64,000 nucleotides of DNA from Luteibacter sp. dw_328 (lineage in GTDB: Bacteria; Pseudomonadota; Gammaproteobacteria; Xanthomonadales; Rhodanobacteraceae). Each line of letters opens with the position of its first letter. Positions within the stretch are counted from its first letter, which is position 1. Under the pieces are notes generated by a model that searched no databases, was not told where the DNA came from, and saw only the letters and a list, made by a program, of their open reading frames with translations. The position numbers were made by a program, and so were the translations under genes. Shown one piece after another: positions 8,341 through 16,288 of the stretch. The DNA is taken from positions 310,001 to 374,000 of the forward strand of contig NZ_JAAVUW010000001.1 in the NCBI RefSeq assembly GCF_018449605.1, read 5' to 3'.

Positions 8341-9266
8341 GCTGCTTTCCCCGTAGTGGCTTGGATGGCGTGGGACAGGTAGTCGACCAGTTTCTCGTGG
8401 GGATCCCATCCCAACACGTTGATCGGATCTGCCACGAAATTGGAAAGACCGTTGATGTCGTAGAACCGGCGCACGCCGTCGCGGTCGTCGATCATGAACT
8501 CGATGCCGCCGATGTCCAGCTTCGCGGCGCGCGCGATGGCCTCGGCGGCACGTATCGCTTCGGCATCGGGTTTGAATTCGCTCACGGTGACGGTCGGCTT
8601 GTCGATCAGGCAGACATCGGCGGGGCACAGATCGAAGGTGCCGCCATCGGTGTTGAGTGAAATGGCGTAAAGGAACTTGCCGTCGAGGGTTTCCATGCGA
8701 ACCATGCGCTGGTCGCGCGCCGGCACGTATTCCTGCACCAGGGTGACGCTGTCGATACCCCTGGGTGTGGTCCCGTTGGCGACGGCATGTTCGAGTTCTT
8801 CCCGCGTGTCGTAGCGCGACACGCCAGCGCCTGATCCGCCGATATTCACCTTGACGATGACGGGGAAGCGAAGCCCCCGGGTGGCCGCGACGATATCAGC
8901 CTGACGGTGGACGACGTGCGTGGCGGGGATATCCAGACCGAGCGACTTGATCACCGACATCTGCCGCGCCTTGGACGCATCGATGGCGAGGGAAGGTGTG
9001 CCGTTGATCACCCGTGCGCCGTTTAATTCCCAATGCGCATAGAGCGACTGGGCATAAAAGATGGGGTGTTCGTCCTGCCGCAGGAAGGAGCTCATTGCCA
9101 GGCGGCTGAATACCAGTGGGGCCGGAGCGGCTTTCTCGGCGATATCGAACCCATGATCCTCGAAGCGTATGGCCTGGTAAGCCACGCCGCGGCGGTCGAG
9201 CGCGGAGAAAAGCGGTTTGAACCATTCGGGGTGTTCGTAAACGATCGCCAGGGAGGGTGCGGACAT
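8337..9266 (-). CDS. ATP-grasp ligase (RimK-like)
   Basis: The 309-residue protein has an ATP-grasp fold: an N-terminal variable domain, then FPVIVKVNIGGSGAGVSR (ATP lysine and glycine loop), LVQEYVPARDQRMVRMETLDGKFLYAI, and the metal-binding stretch GGIEFMIDDRDGVRRFYDINGLSNFV. Such enzymes join a carboxylate to an amine, as RimK and other amino-acid ligases do. Pairing with a flavin monooxygenase suggests ligation of an amino acid to, or processing of, an imported compound that is then oxidised; this is inference. It is the first gene of the minus-strand operon, with a perfect palindrome at 9280-9297 just upstream. Confidence 0.85.
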   Translation of the reverse strand: MSAPSLAIVYEHPEWFKPLFSALDRRGVAYQAIRFEDHGFDIAEKAAPAPLVFSRLAMSSFLRQDEHPIFYAQSLYAHWELNGARVINGTPSLAIDASKARQMSVIKSLGLDIPATHVVHRQADIVAATRGLRFPVIVKVNIGGSGAGVSRYDTREELEHAVANGTTPRGIDSVTLVQEYVPARDQRMVRMETLDGKFLYAISLNTDGGTFDLCPADVCLIDKPTVTVSEFKPDAEAIRAAEAIARAAKLDIGGIEFMIDDRDGVRRFYDINGLSNFVADPINVLGWDPHEKLVDYLSHAIQATTGKAA

Positions 9267-9279
9267 GCGTTGGTTTCGA

Positions 9280-9297
9280 TCTGTAAGGACTTACAGA
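9280..9297. promoter_or_regulatory. Perfect palindrome, probable operator of the ATP-grasp/monooxygenase operon
   Basis: TCTGTAAG-GA-CTTACAGA has eight-base arms with no mismatch. It ends 14 bases before the ATG of the ATP-grasp gene, just downstream of a possible minus-strand -35 TTGACT (complement of 9321-9326). That is the expected place for a repressor site. No dedicated regulator gene lies next to it. Confidence 0.55.
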
Positions 9298-9503
9298 GAT
9301 TTCCCATGGTGCGTGATCAAAGTCAAGTGAAGATGGCAGTATGGACGTCTTAAAGTCCACACGAAGTCTCGCCGTGACGGTCGTCGCTTTGTTCATGCGA
9401 TCGCTTTCGTCCCCGGAATCAGGCGTTTCGTCCCCAGGCACTGGCACGCGGCCTCGCAAGGTAAGAAAGTGCGAATCGGGTCAGGGTTAAGGGACGGGCG
9501 CGC
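9298..9503. other. Intergenic region between divergent operons
   Basis: About 200 bp between the ATP-grasp operon (minus) and the serine hydrolase (plus). It holds the possible minus-strand promoter and two copies of TTTCGTCCCC about 21 bases apart near 9404-9440, of unknown meaning. No coding frame with convincing features was found. Confidence 0.4.
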
Positions 9504-10886
9504 ATGGCTTCTCGCAGCATCAAGATGGTCGGCGGCATGGTGGTGCTTCTCGCCGTGGCCACGGCCGCCTTTTATACGCTTTCCGTCGGGGATCTTTTCC
9601 GCACGGCTACCAACTCCGTCAGTCGATCGCTTTGCGGGGCGGCTTTCATCTCGCACGTGGATCCCGACCGTCTCTTCCGCGAAGAACAACTGCCGAACAT
9701 GCGCAGCATCGGCTGGGCCCTTCGTTACCGCGTGGACAGCGAGCACCGTGAGGTCCGCACGACGGTCCTCGGCGCGTTCGGCGCGCGGGCGGTCTTTCGG
9801 GAAGGATTGGGATGCCTGCTCGTGCATGGCGGCGAAGAGGTGCCCGATGTGGCCGGCGTCGTTGGCGTAGCGGCTAGCGATACGCCAGACCCGATGGGGC
9901 CGGACGTGGTCGAGCCGACCGACGCTGGCCTTCGCCAGGCCCTCGACCTGGCCTTCTCCGAGCCCAATCCCACGAGCCCACGGCTGACCAAGGGCCTCGT
10001 CGTACTCCACGACGGCAAGCTCATCGCTGAGCGATATGCACCCGGCTACGGGCCGGAAACGCCAATCTGGGGTCACTCCCTTTCGAAGTCGGTCACCAAT
10101 GCCCTGGTGGGCGTGCTCGTGCGCGAGGGCAAACTCCGGCTGGATCAGCGAGCGGGTATGCCGGCGGATCCGACGATCACCATCGACCAGTTGTTGCGCA
10201 TGGATAGCGGGCTGCCTTTCGACGAGACGGACGGGCCGCTCAATCCGATGTCGCGCATGTTCTTCCTCGAAAGCGACATGGCCCGCTATGCGGCGACGGT
10301 GCCACTCGTCCATGCACCCGGCATGGCCTGGGCCTATAGCAACCTCGGCTACGTATGGCTCTCTCGCGTGGCGATGGATGCCGCGGGCGCACGCGACGCC
10401 GTCGCGGCCGAAGGCTTCGTGCGCAAGGCGTTGTTCGCACCGCTGGGCATGCGTCATGCCGTGATCGAGACCGATGGCGCCGGCACGCCCGTGGGGTCGA
10501 GCCATGTTTACGCATCCACCCGCGACTTTGCGCGCTTCGGCCAGCTTTACCTCGACGATGGGGTGATCGACGGCCAGCGAATCCTGCCCGAGGGCTGGGT
10601 CGCTTACAGCCACTCGCAAACGCTCGATACCGGCTACGGCGCAGGCTTCTGGACCAACCTGGTCGACAAGGGCAGCGTGCCGGTGTGGGACGCGCCCTGG
10701 GGGCTGCCCGAGCTGCCTAAGGACATGTACTTCGCGCGTGGCGCGTTCGGTCAGTACATCGTCATCGTTCCGTCGGAACGGCTGGTCGTTGCGCGCCTGG
10801 GCATCAGTATCCGCGGCGGTACGGGCATCGGCGAGGTCGTCGCGAAGATCATCACGGCGCTGCACCGGCAGGCATCGTCGCAGTAA
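9504..10886 (+). CDS. Serine hydrolase, beta-lactamase class C / 6-aminohexanoate-dimer-hydrolase-like
   Basis: This 460-residue protein has an N-terminal hydrophobic anchor (GGMVVLLAVATAAFY) and a penicillin-binding/beta-lactamase-fold catalytic domain. The catalytic SxxK is S192-L-S-K195 within WGHSLSKSVTNALVG, and the second motif YxN is Y278-S-N280 in AWAYSNLGYVW. The family includes esterases, D-aminopeptidases and nylon-oligomer hydrolases, so true beta-lactamase activity should not be assumed. The active site probably faces the periplasm. It is monocistronic, with a 97-bp gap before the next gene. Confidence 0.87.
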   Translation: MASRSIKMVGGMVVLLAVATAAFYTLSVGDLFRTATNSVSRSLCGAAFISHVDPDRLFREEQLPNMRSIGWALRYRVDSEHREVRTTVLGAFGARAVFREGLGCLLVHGGEEVPDVAGVVGVAASDTPDPMGPDVVEPTDAGLRQALDLAFSEPNPTSPRLTKGLVVLHDGKLIAERYAPGYGPETPIWGHSLSKSVTNALVGVLVREGKLRLDQRAGMPADPTITIDQLLRMDSGLPFDETDGPLNPMSRMFFLESDMARYAATVPLVHAPGMAWAYSNLGYVWLSRVAMDAAGARDAVAAEGFVRKALFAPLGMRHAVIETDGAGTPVGSSHVYASTRDFARFGQLYLDDGVIDGQRILPEGWVAYSHSQTLDTGYGAGFWTNLVDKGSVPVWDAPWGLPELPKDMYFARGAFGQYIVIVPSERLVVARLGISIRGGTGIGEVVAKIITALHRQASSQ

Positions 10887-10983
10887 TCCTTGCGACATAC
10901 CTCTCCGACTCGGACTTTTGGGTGCTACCGGACCGCTTGCGTCGTCGCTACGCTCGTTCGTGGCACCTTTGCTGGGGATAAGC

Positions 10984-11709
10984 ATGAGCAGCGTGGAGAT
11001 CGGCCGGACCTCGTCGAGGGTCGTGCGGCCACCGTTCTATCTCGTCATGTCGTTGGCGATGGCGGCGGTCATCATCGCCGGCTTTTCGCGAACGGTGCCG
11101 GACGATTTCACCGCGGGGCCGGCGTTTCCGCTGCTTCTGGCCATCCATGGGACGGTCTTCACCCTCTGGATCGTTCTCTTCGTTGCCCAGCCGGCGATCG
11201 TCGCACGCGGCTCGCTCAAGCTTCATCGCCGTGTCGGATGGGTTGGCGCGGGCCTGGCGGCAGCGATGGTCGCGATGGGTCTGGCAGCGACCCTGTATGC
11301 GATCCACTCCAGTTCGGTCCCCTCGTTTTTCCCACCGCCCCTGTTCCTGGTGATGAATACGATTGGCATCCTGGTCTTCGGTGGCCTGGTCACCGCAGGC
11401 GTGATGTACCGCAAGAAGGCCGAGTGGCACAAGCGCCTGATGCTCTGCGCGACGATTTCCATCCTTGGGCCGGGCATCGGGCGGCTGTTGCCGATGGAAT
11501 CGTTCGGCCGCGCCGCGCCCCTGGTGATGTTCGCCGCCATCCTGGCCTTCGGACTGGCGGGGCCGATCTACGATGCGATCATCCGGCGTCGTGTGCACCC
11601 GGCCTACCTATGGGGCGTTTCGACCATCCTGGTCAGCATGATGATCACGGGGCCGATCGCGTTTACCCCAGCCGCTCGTGCGCTGGTCGCGTTCATTCGC
11701 TCGGTGTAG
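10984..11709 (+). CDS. Conserved integral membrane protein
   Basis: The product has 241 residues with about seven predicted membrane segments and no obvious signal peptide. Two short conserved-looking loops stand out: KLHRRVGWVGAGLAAAMVAMG and EWHKRLMLCATISILGPGIGRL, each with a His-Arg/Lys-Arg pair at the membrane boundary. I recognise the type as an uncharacterised bacterial membrane family but cannot assign a function. The start at ATG 10984 follows a GGGGAT; an open frame upstream has no membrane-protein character. Its 3' end overlaps the convergent gene at 11693 by 17 bp. Confidence 0.75.
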   Translation: MSSVEIGRTSSRVVRPPFYLVMSLAMAAVIIAGFSRTVPDDFTAGPAFPLLLAIHGTVFTLWIVLFVAQPAIVARGSLKLHRRVGWVGAGLAAAMVAMGLAATLYAIHSSSVPSFFPPPLFLVMNTIGILVFGGLVTAGVMYRKKAEWHKRLMLCATISILGPGIGRLLPMESFGRAAPLVMFAAILAFGLAGPIYDAIIRRRVHPAYLWGVSTILVSMMITGPIAFTPAARALVAFIRSV

Positions 11710-12091
11710 CAGCGCCGGTTAGCCACTGCGCGGCCTCGCGTCGGACCGCCGAGCGATCGAAGCGTGGTGCGACCCAGGCGGTCGATGACATGACACCGGT
11801 CGCGCGATAGCGCTTAACGATCTCGACATGGGGCGGCCACCTGACGAAGCGGCGCATGTCGCTCTCGGCTCGCCACACCGAGACCGAACCCGAGCTACGC
11901 TCGCCGATATCGACCCAAAGCCAGGTGCCGATGGCGCCGGGTAGTTCCCGCCAGTGGCGTTTCAAGGCAAAGCCGGCAAGAGCGATGCGGGGCAGGTCGG
12001 TGAGGCGGAAAGCCCGAAATCGAGTGACGCTCACGAAGACATCGTTGGCGTCGGGCGATTCCGGCCCGTTGCTCCAGCGAGACCAGATCAT
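11693..12091 (-). CDS. Small conserved hypothetical protein, possible dimeric alpha-beta barrel
   Basis: The 132-residue soluble protein begins MIWSRW. The stretch SVSVWRAESDMRRFVRWPPHVEIVKRYRATG resembles small DUF3291/monooxygenase-like ferredoxin-fold proteins, but I cannot name the family with certainty. A good ribosome site (AGGAG) precedes the ATG. It lies nine bases downstream of the SnoaL-like gene on the same strand, so the two form an operon that is probably controlled by the divergent TetR protein. Confidence 0.65.
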   Translation of the reverse strand: MIWSRWSNGPESPDANDVFVSVTRFRAFRLTDLPRIALAGFALKRHWRELPGAIGTWLWVDIGERSSGSVSVWRAESDMRRFVRWPPHVEIVKRYRATGVMSSTAWVAPRFDRSAVRREAAQWLTGAATPSE

Positions 12092-12100
12092 GGTGCACTC

Positions 12101-12466
12101 CTAACGACCGACCTGTTTGGGGTCGTAGAAGAACGTCTCTTCCCTGATGCGGTTGCCTTGCCAGGTCTGAAAGGCGATTTCCTCGAGAACCAGGTCTTTT
12201 CCATCCTTGGTCCGGATGTCGAATCGCCAGCGGATGGCGACATGATCGCCTTCGATCAGCGGCGGCGCCATCCGGTGGCCGGAGACGGAGACCATGCTTT
12301 CGAGGAACTGTTGCTCGCCCTTGACGAGAAGGGCGCGCCCGACGCGCGGTGCTTCGTTGTTCTCCTGGATCGAGGCGTCCGCATGGTAATAGCGCTCGAT
12401 GGCGGTCACGAAGTCGCCGCTTTCGATGGCATCCATGAAACTGAGAACAGTGGCTTGATTCGGCAT
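12101..12466 (-). CDS. SnoaL-like (NTF2-fold) protein
   Basis: The 121-residue protein starts MPNQATVLSFMDAIESGDFVTAIERYY and continues with DASIQENNEAPRVGRALLVKGEQQFL, the layout of SnoaL-like/NTF2-fold enzymes and binding proteins. WRFDIRTKDGKDLVLEEIAFQTW supplies the beta-sheet half. Such proteins may be isomerases, cyclases or ligand-binding domains; the substrate is unknown. GGAG lies a few bases before the ATG chosen here; a longer frame upstream runs through the operator and is rejected. It is first gene of a two-gene operon divergent from a TetR regulator. Confidence 0.75.
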   Translation of the reverse strand: MPNQATVLSFMDAIESGDFVTAIERYYHADASIQENNEAPRVGRALLVKGEQQFLESMVSVSGHRMAPPLIEGDHVAIRWRFDIRTKDGKDLVLEEIAFQTWQGNRIREETFFYDPKQVGR

Positions 12467-12498
12467 GTCGATCACTCCGTGCGTGGTTCGTTCGGAAA

Positions 12499-12540
12499 TA
12501 CAGACTGCGAGTCGGTAAAGTAACCGACCCGAAGTCTGTA
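12499..12540. promoter_or_regulatory. Concentric double palindrome, probable TetR operator
   Basis: Outer arms TACAGACT (12499-12506) and AGTCTGTA (12533-12540) match perfectly. Inner arms GTCGGT (12511-12516) and ACCGAC (12523-12528) also match perfectly and share the same centre. The site lies between the divergent SnoaL-like gene and the TetR gene, the classic position of an autoregulatory TetR-family operator. Confidence 0.65.
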
Positions 12541-12576
12541 AGTCAAATCCGCGCGCCTTTCGTGATAAAAAGGCGA

Positions 12577-13167
12577 ATGGCACGACAAATCGAACGAAGC
12601 GAAACCACGCGCGCCGCCATCATCGAAGCGGCTACCCGGCTCTTCGGCGAACAGGGGTTTGGCGAGACGTCCGTGGACCAGATCGCCGCCGCCGCCCATG
12701 TCGCCAAGGGCGCGGTTTACCATCACTTCGCCAGCAAGGAAGCGATCTTCGAACGGGTGTTAGATGCCATCTCCGCCAGCGTCGCCCGCGAAGTGGCGAT
12801 GGCGGGCCGCCGCGCTTCCGATGCGCTCGACGGCATCGCGCAGGGCACCCGGGCATACTTCCGGCTCTGCTCGAAGGGGCCGACGCGCCGTATCGTCCTG
12901 GGCGATGGTCCCGTGGTTCTCGGCTGGCAGCGCTGGCGTGAGATCGATGCCCAACATTTCGGAGCGATGCTTCCCGCTGCCGTGCAGGCAGCGGTGTCCC
13001 AGGGCCTCATTGCCAACCAACCCGTCGAGCCGCTGGCAAGGCTGTTGCTCGGTGCCGTCACGGAGGCGGCCATGGTGTGCGCGACCAGTCCATCGCCGTC
13101 GCAATCCATGCGGCAGTACAGCGATGCGCTGGAGCGCCTGCTTTCAGGGTTGCGCCTGAACGCCTGA
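12577..13167 (+). CDS. TetR family transcriptional regulator
   Basis: The product is 196 residues. The N-terminal HTH is textbook: TRAAIIEAATRLFGEQGFGETSVDQIAAAAHVAKGAVYHHFASKEAIFERVL. The C-terminal ligand-binding domain (TRRIVLGDGPVVLGWQRWREID) is of a common TetR type. ATG 12577 is preceded by AAGG; the GTG at 12562 is a less likely start. The gene is divergent from the SnoaL-like/hypothetical operon, with a strong double palindrome between them, so it probably represses that operon and itself. Confidence 0.9.
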   Translation: MARQIERSETTRAAIIEAATRLFGEQGFGETSVDQIAAAAHVAKGAVYHHFASKEAIFERVLDAISASVAREVAMAGRRASDALDGIAQGTRAYFRLCSKGPTRRIVLGDGPVVLGWQRWREIDAQHFGAMLPAAVQAAVSQGLIANQPVEPLARLLLGAVTEAAMVCATSPSPSQSMRQYSDALERLLSGLRLNA

Positions 13168-13182
13168 GCGACACCGCTGGAC

Positions 13183-13217
13183 GACCGCTCGACATGCATT
13201 CCGGACCGTTCGTCACG
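13183..13217 (+). promoter_or_regulatory. 21-bp-spaced direct repeat, candidate LytTR-binding site A
   Basis: GACCGCTCGACATG (13183-13196) and GACCGTTCGTCACG (13204-13217) are imperfect direct repeats whose starts are 21 bp apart, two helical turns. LytTR domains bind such paired direct repeats. The site lies between the TetR gene and the lytS-like gene, and related pairs occur at 15182 and 37583. Confidence 0.5.
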
Positions 13218-13354
13218 GGCGCCGCGCCGTCCATCCTGTCGCGCACTACACGCGTGCGTGTACGTTCTATCGTTGCACGATGGACCCGACTGACGGCACT
13301 GTTCTCGACGTGGAGCGTCTCGCATACTTGGCCCGTTCCGCCGGGGAAAACGCC

Positions 13355-14446
13355 GTGACCGATCCGATGACATGGCCCGTGTGGAAGAAGCGGGCACTGG
13401 TGCTGGCCCTGTGGACGGTGCTGGCCGTTTCGTACGCCGCGAGTGCCGTGATCTCCGCGCGTGCCGAAGGCCATCCGGCGGGCTGGACAAGGCCGCTGGT
13501 CTGGACCTTCGTCGACTTCTATCTCTGGATGTTCCTGACACCGGTGGTGGCCTGGCTTGGCAGGGCGACCGCGAAGGGCGGTTGGGGACGCTTCTTTGCG
13601 ATCCACATACCGGCTGGCGCGGTGCTGGCGACGGCGCAGGTACTGCTCACGCTGTCGCTGTACTGGGCGATCTGCGGGCCGTCGGCGTCCATGAAGGGCA
13701 TGACCTTCGCTGCCTTCGTGCTCATGCAGTTCGTCTACAACGCCCATCTGAGTTTCATCACTTACTGGGTGTTGCTGGTGTTGCTTCGCGCGATCGACTC
13801 GCAGCAGCGTCTGCGCGACGAACGACTGCGCAATTCGTACCTGGAAACCCAACTCGTGCAGTCCCAATTGCAGACGCTTCGCGTGCAGCTACAGCCGCAT
13901 TTCCTGTTCAATACGCTGAATGCGATCTCGGCGCTGGCACTCGCCGACCCGATGCAGGCACGCCTGATGATTTCCCGGTTGAGCGATTTCCTCCGGCTCA
14001 CGCTGGAGGAACGGCACGCGCAGCAGGTGCCGCTGTCACGCGAGCTCGAGTTCCTCGAGTGCTATCTCGGCATCCAGCAGGTGCGTTTCCAGGATCGCCT
14101 GGTGACGCACATGGACGTCGCCAGCGATACGGTGCGTGCCCTCGTGCCCAACATGATCCTGCAACCGCTCGTAGAGAACGCGTTACGCCATGGCCTGCTG
14201 GACAAACCCGAGCGCGGCACGTTGCACATCGTGACGCGTCGCCACGGTGACGACCTGCACGTCCAGGTCGACGACGACGGTCTGGGCCTGCCACCGGAAG
14301 GCGCGAAGGACGGCATCGGCCTGGGCAACACACGAACGCGGCTGGACATGCTGTTCGGCGGCTCGGCCACGCTGGAGCTGTCGCGGCGTGCCGACGGCGG
14401 CACGCGCGTCGAGATGCGCTTCCCCTACCGGGAGCAGACGGCATGA
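13355..14446 (+). CDS. LytS-type sensor histidine kinase, pair 1
   Basis: This membrane kinase has about 363 residues: four hydrophobic segments (residues about 10-135), a coiled linker (DSQQRLRDERLRNSYLETQLVQSQL), the His_kinase domain with phospho-His about H182 in LQPHFLFNTLNAIS, and a HATPase domain (PLVENALRHGL, DDDGLGLP, GIGLGNTRTRL). There is no large extracytoplasmic domain, so the signal is probably sensed in or at the membrane. GTG 13355 is chosen because GGGGAAA stands eight bases upstream; ATG 13280 in the same frame is the alternative. The stop overlaps the response regulator start as ATGA. Confidence 0.88.
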   Translation: MTDPMTWPVWKKRALVLALWTVLAVSYAASAVISARAEGHPAGWTRPLVWTFVDFYLWMFLTPVVAWLGRATAKGGWGRFFAIHIPAGAVLATAQVLLTLSLYWAICGPSASMKGMTFAAFVLMQFVYNAHLSFITYWVLLVLLRAIDSQQRLRDERLRNSYLETQLVQSQLQTLRVQLQPHFLFNTLNAISALALADPMQARLMISRLSDFLRLTLEERHAQQVPLSRELEFLECYLGIQQVRFQDRLVTHMDVASDTVRALVPNMILQPLVENALRHGLLDKPERGTLHIVTRRHGDDLHVQVDDDGLGLPPEGAKDGIGLGNTRTRLDMLFGGSATLELSRRADGGTRVEMRFPYREQTA

Positions 14447-15183
14447 GTGCGCCCGCTATTCGCGCTCTGCTGGTCGACGACGAGATGCTGGCCCGGCTCG
14501 CACTCCGCCAGGCGCTGGCATCGCATCCGGATATCGACGTCGTCGGCGAATGCGGCAACGCCACCGAGGCGAAGCAGGCTATCGCGGCCCTGGAGCCGGA
14601 GCTGCTGTTCCTGGACATCCGCATGCCGGGCATGGACGGCTTCCGTCTGCTGCACGGGATGCAGCGCAGTACCTTGCCGATGGTCGTTTTTGCGACGGCG
14701 TATGGGCAGCATGCCCTGCGCGCGTTCGACGCGAATGCCATCGATTACCTGCTGAAGCCCATCGACCAGGCACGTTTCGACCAGGCCATGTGTCGGGTGC
14801 GGCAGCATTGGCAGGGACTGAACGTCGCTTCGGTGAGCGCTCCGACGGCGTATCTCCAACGCATCAGTGTGCCCAGCGGCGAGCACATCCGGGTGATCGC
14901 CACCGCTGACATCGACTGGATTCGAGCCGATGGAAACTACGTCCGTATCCATGCCGCCGGTACCTCGCATCTGCACCGCGAGCCGCTGACGGGGCTGCTG
15001 GCGACGCTCGATCCCGCGCGCTTTCTGCGCATCCATCGTGGCATCGTGGTCAATGTCGACCGCATCGCCGAGGTGCATCCGCTGTTCCAGGGTAGTGCCG
15101 AAGTGGTCCTGCACGATGGCACGAGGCTCAACCTCAGCCGGCGCTTCCGCGCCAGTGCACGCCACGCGCTGGGTATGAGCTGA
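14443..15183 (+). CDS. LytTR response regulator, pair 1
   Basis: The 246-residue regulator has a receiver domain (LLVDDEMLARLALR, acceptor D58 in FLDIRMPGMDG, K in LLKPIDQARF) and a C-terminal LytTR DNA-binding domain (DIDWIRADGNYVRIH, FLRIHRGIVVNVDRI, LNLSRRFR). LytTR domains bind direct repeats about two turns apart. Matching repeats lie upstream of this operon (13183-13217) and just after this gene (15182-15216), before the beta-propeller gene. Translational coupling to the kinase is by an ATGA overlap. Confidence 0.92.
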   Translation: MSAPAIRALLVDDEMLARLALRQALASHPDIDVVGECGNATEAKQAIAALEPELLFLDIRMPGMDGFRLLHGMQRSTLPMVVFATAYGQHALRAFDANAIDYLLKPIDQARFDQAMCRVRQHWQGLNVASVSAPTAYLQRISVPSGEHIRVIATADIDWIRADGNYVRIHAAGTSHLHREPLTGLLATLDPARFLRIHRGIVVNVDRIAEVHPLFQGSAEVVLHDGTRLNLSRRFRASARHALGMS

Positions 15184-15216
15184 CCGTTCGTAACGTGCCG
15201 CTCGCCGCTCGTCCCA
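15182..15216 (+). promoter_or_regulatory. 21-bp-spaced direct repeat, candidate LytTR-binding site B
   Basis: GACCGTTCGTAACG (15182-15195) and CGCCGCTCGTCCCA (15203-15216) share CCGnTCGT with starts 21 bp apart. The first half is nearly identical to the second half of site A (13204). The site ends 94 bp before the ATG of the PD40 protein, a natural position for activation of that gene by the adjacent LytTR regulator. Confidence 0.45.
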
Positions 15217-15310
15217 CACGACACACCATCGATCACATTTCACATGCGCGGCCGTTCCGACAGGCTCATCGTTCATAGGGTCAAACATACCCCGTGACGA
15301 GGAACCCCTC

Positions 15311-16288
15311 ATGCGATCGAGCACGTACATCCTGACGACCACGCTTTTTCTCGGCCTCATCGGAGCCACGGCGATGGCCGGTGAACTCCTGGCCCCGGGC
15401 ATCATCTCGACGGGATTGCAGGAGACGTCGGCGGCGGTGACGCCGGACGGGAAGACGGTGTACTTCATGCGTTCGGACTTCGCCGAAAAGGACGATACGA
15501 TCCTGGTGTCGCATCGCGACGGAAAGCAATGGTCGGTACCTGAGGTCGCGCCGTTCTCCGGACAGTGGCACGATTCCGAGCCGGCCCTGTCACCTGATGG
15601 CAAGCGCCTCTACTTCGTGTCGAACCGTCCGCTGAAGGAGGGCGGTGAAGCCCTTGTCGCGGAGCTGGGCGGAAAGCAGTTTCCCGGCACCAACCTCTGG
15701 TACGTGGAGCAGCAGTCGAACGGCAAGTGGGGCACGCCGGTGCACATCGATGGCCAGATCAATGACGGTGCGCAGATCTACAACCCGTCCGTCGCCGCCA
15801 GCGGCAATATCTATTTCTCCGCGCACCGGCCCGACTCGGGCAAGCTGTACCAGATCTACGTCGCTCGCCGCACGGAATCGGGTTACGCAGCGCCCGAGCG
15901 TGTCGACCTCGGCGATGTGGCCCAGAACCGCATGGATCCCGGCATCGATCCCGACGAGCGTTACATCGTCTACTCGGGCAACGAGGGCGATTCGGTGGGC
16001 AGTACCGATATCTACATCAGCTTCCGCGGCGCGGACGGCAAATGGGCCAAGCCGGAACGTTTGCCGGGAGACATCAACAGCACGTCGCTCGACATCGCGC
16101 CGGTGCCGGGTCGTGTCTTCGGCGAGGTGTACCTTTCCAGCAATCGTTCCGACGGGCCGCGGTATCCGAAAGTGCGTGACGACCTCGGATCACTGCAGCA
16201 TCGCCTGTCGTCACCCGAGAACGGCTCACGAAACATCTGGCGTTTCGATATCTCGTTGACCTTGAAAGACCACGGGCTGGACCACTGA
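15311..16288 (+). CDS. Exported PD40/TolB-like beta-propeller protein
   Basis: The 325-residue protein starts with a signal peptide (YILTTTLFLGLIGATAMA, cut before GELLAPG). It continues with repeated WD40-like (PD40) blades: TPDGKTVYFMRSD, SPDGKRLYFVSNRP, ASGNIYFSAHRPDSGK, DPDERYIVYSGNEGD and GEVYLSSNRSDGP. Such propellers usually act in the periplasm as binding or scaffold proteins. It has no peptidase domain. It lies behind candidate LytTR site B and may be a target of LytTR pair 1. Its 3' end overlaps the convergent AraC gene by 63 bp. Confidence 0.82.
   Translation: MRSSTYILTTTLFLGLIGATAMAGELLAPGIISTGLQETSAAVTPDGKTVYFMRSDFAEKDDTILVSHRDGKQWSVPEVAPFSGQWHDSEPALSPDGKRLYFVSNRPLKEGGEALVAELGGKQFPGTNLWYVEQQSNGKWGTPVHIDGQINDGAQIYNPSVAASGNIYFSAHRPDSGKLYQIYVARRTESGYAAPERVDLGDVAQNRMDPGIDPDERYIVYSGNEGDSVGSTDIYISFRGADGKWAKPERLPGDINSTSLDIAPVPGRVFGEVYLSSNRSDGPRYPKVRDDLGSLQHRLSSPENGSRNIWRFDISLTLKDHGLDH

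Noticed and set aside
9504-10886. Antibiotic-resistance beta-lactamase
   Set aside because: SxxK and YxN are present but shared with esterases and nylon-oligomer hydrolases; nothing in sequence or context indicates beta-lactam hydrolysis.
9393-10985. 530-codon minus-strand open frame
   Set aside because: It lies opposite the serine hydrolase with intact SxxK and YxN motifs; the translation has no recognisable features.
9280-12544. Common regulator for the ATP-grasp palindrome and the TetR operator because both contain TCTGTAAG
   Set aside because: A shared eight-base word is expected by chance about twice in a window of this size on both strands, and the full palindromes differ.
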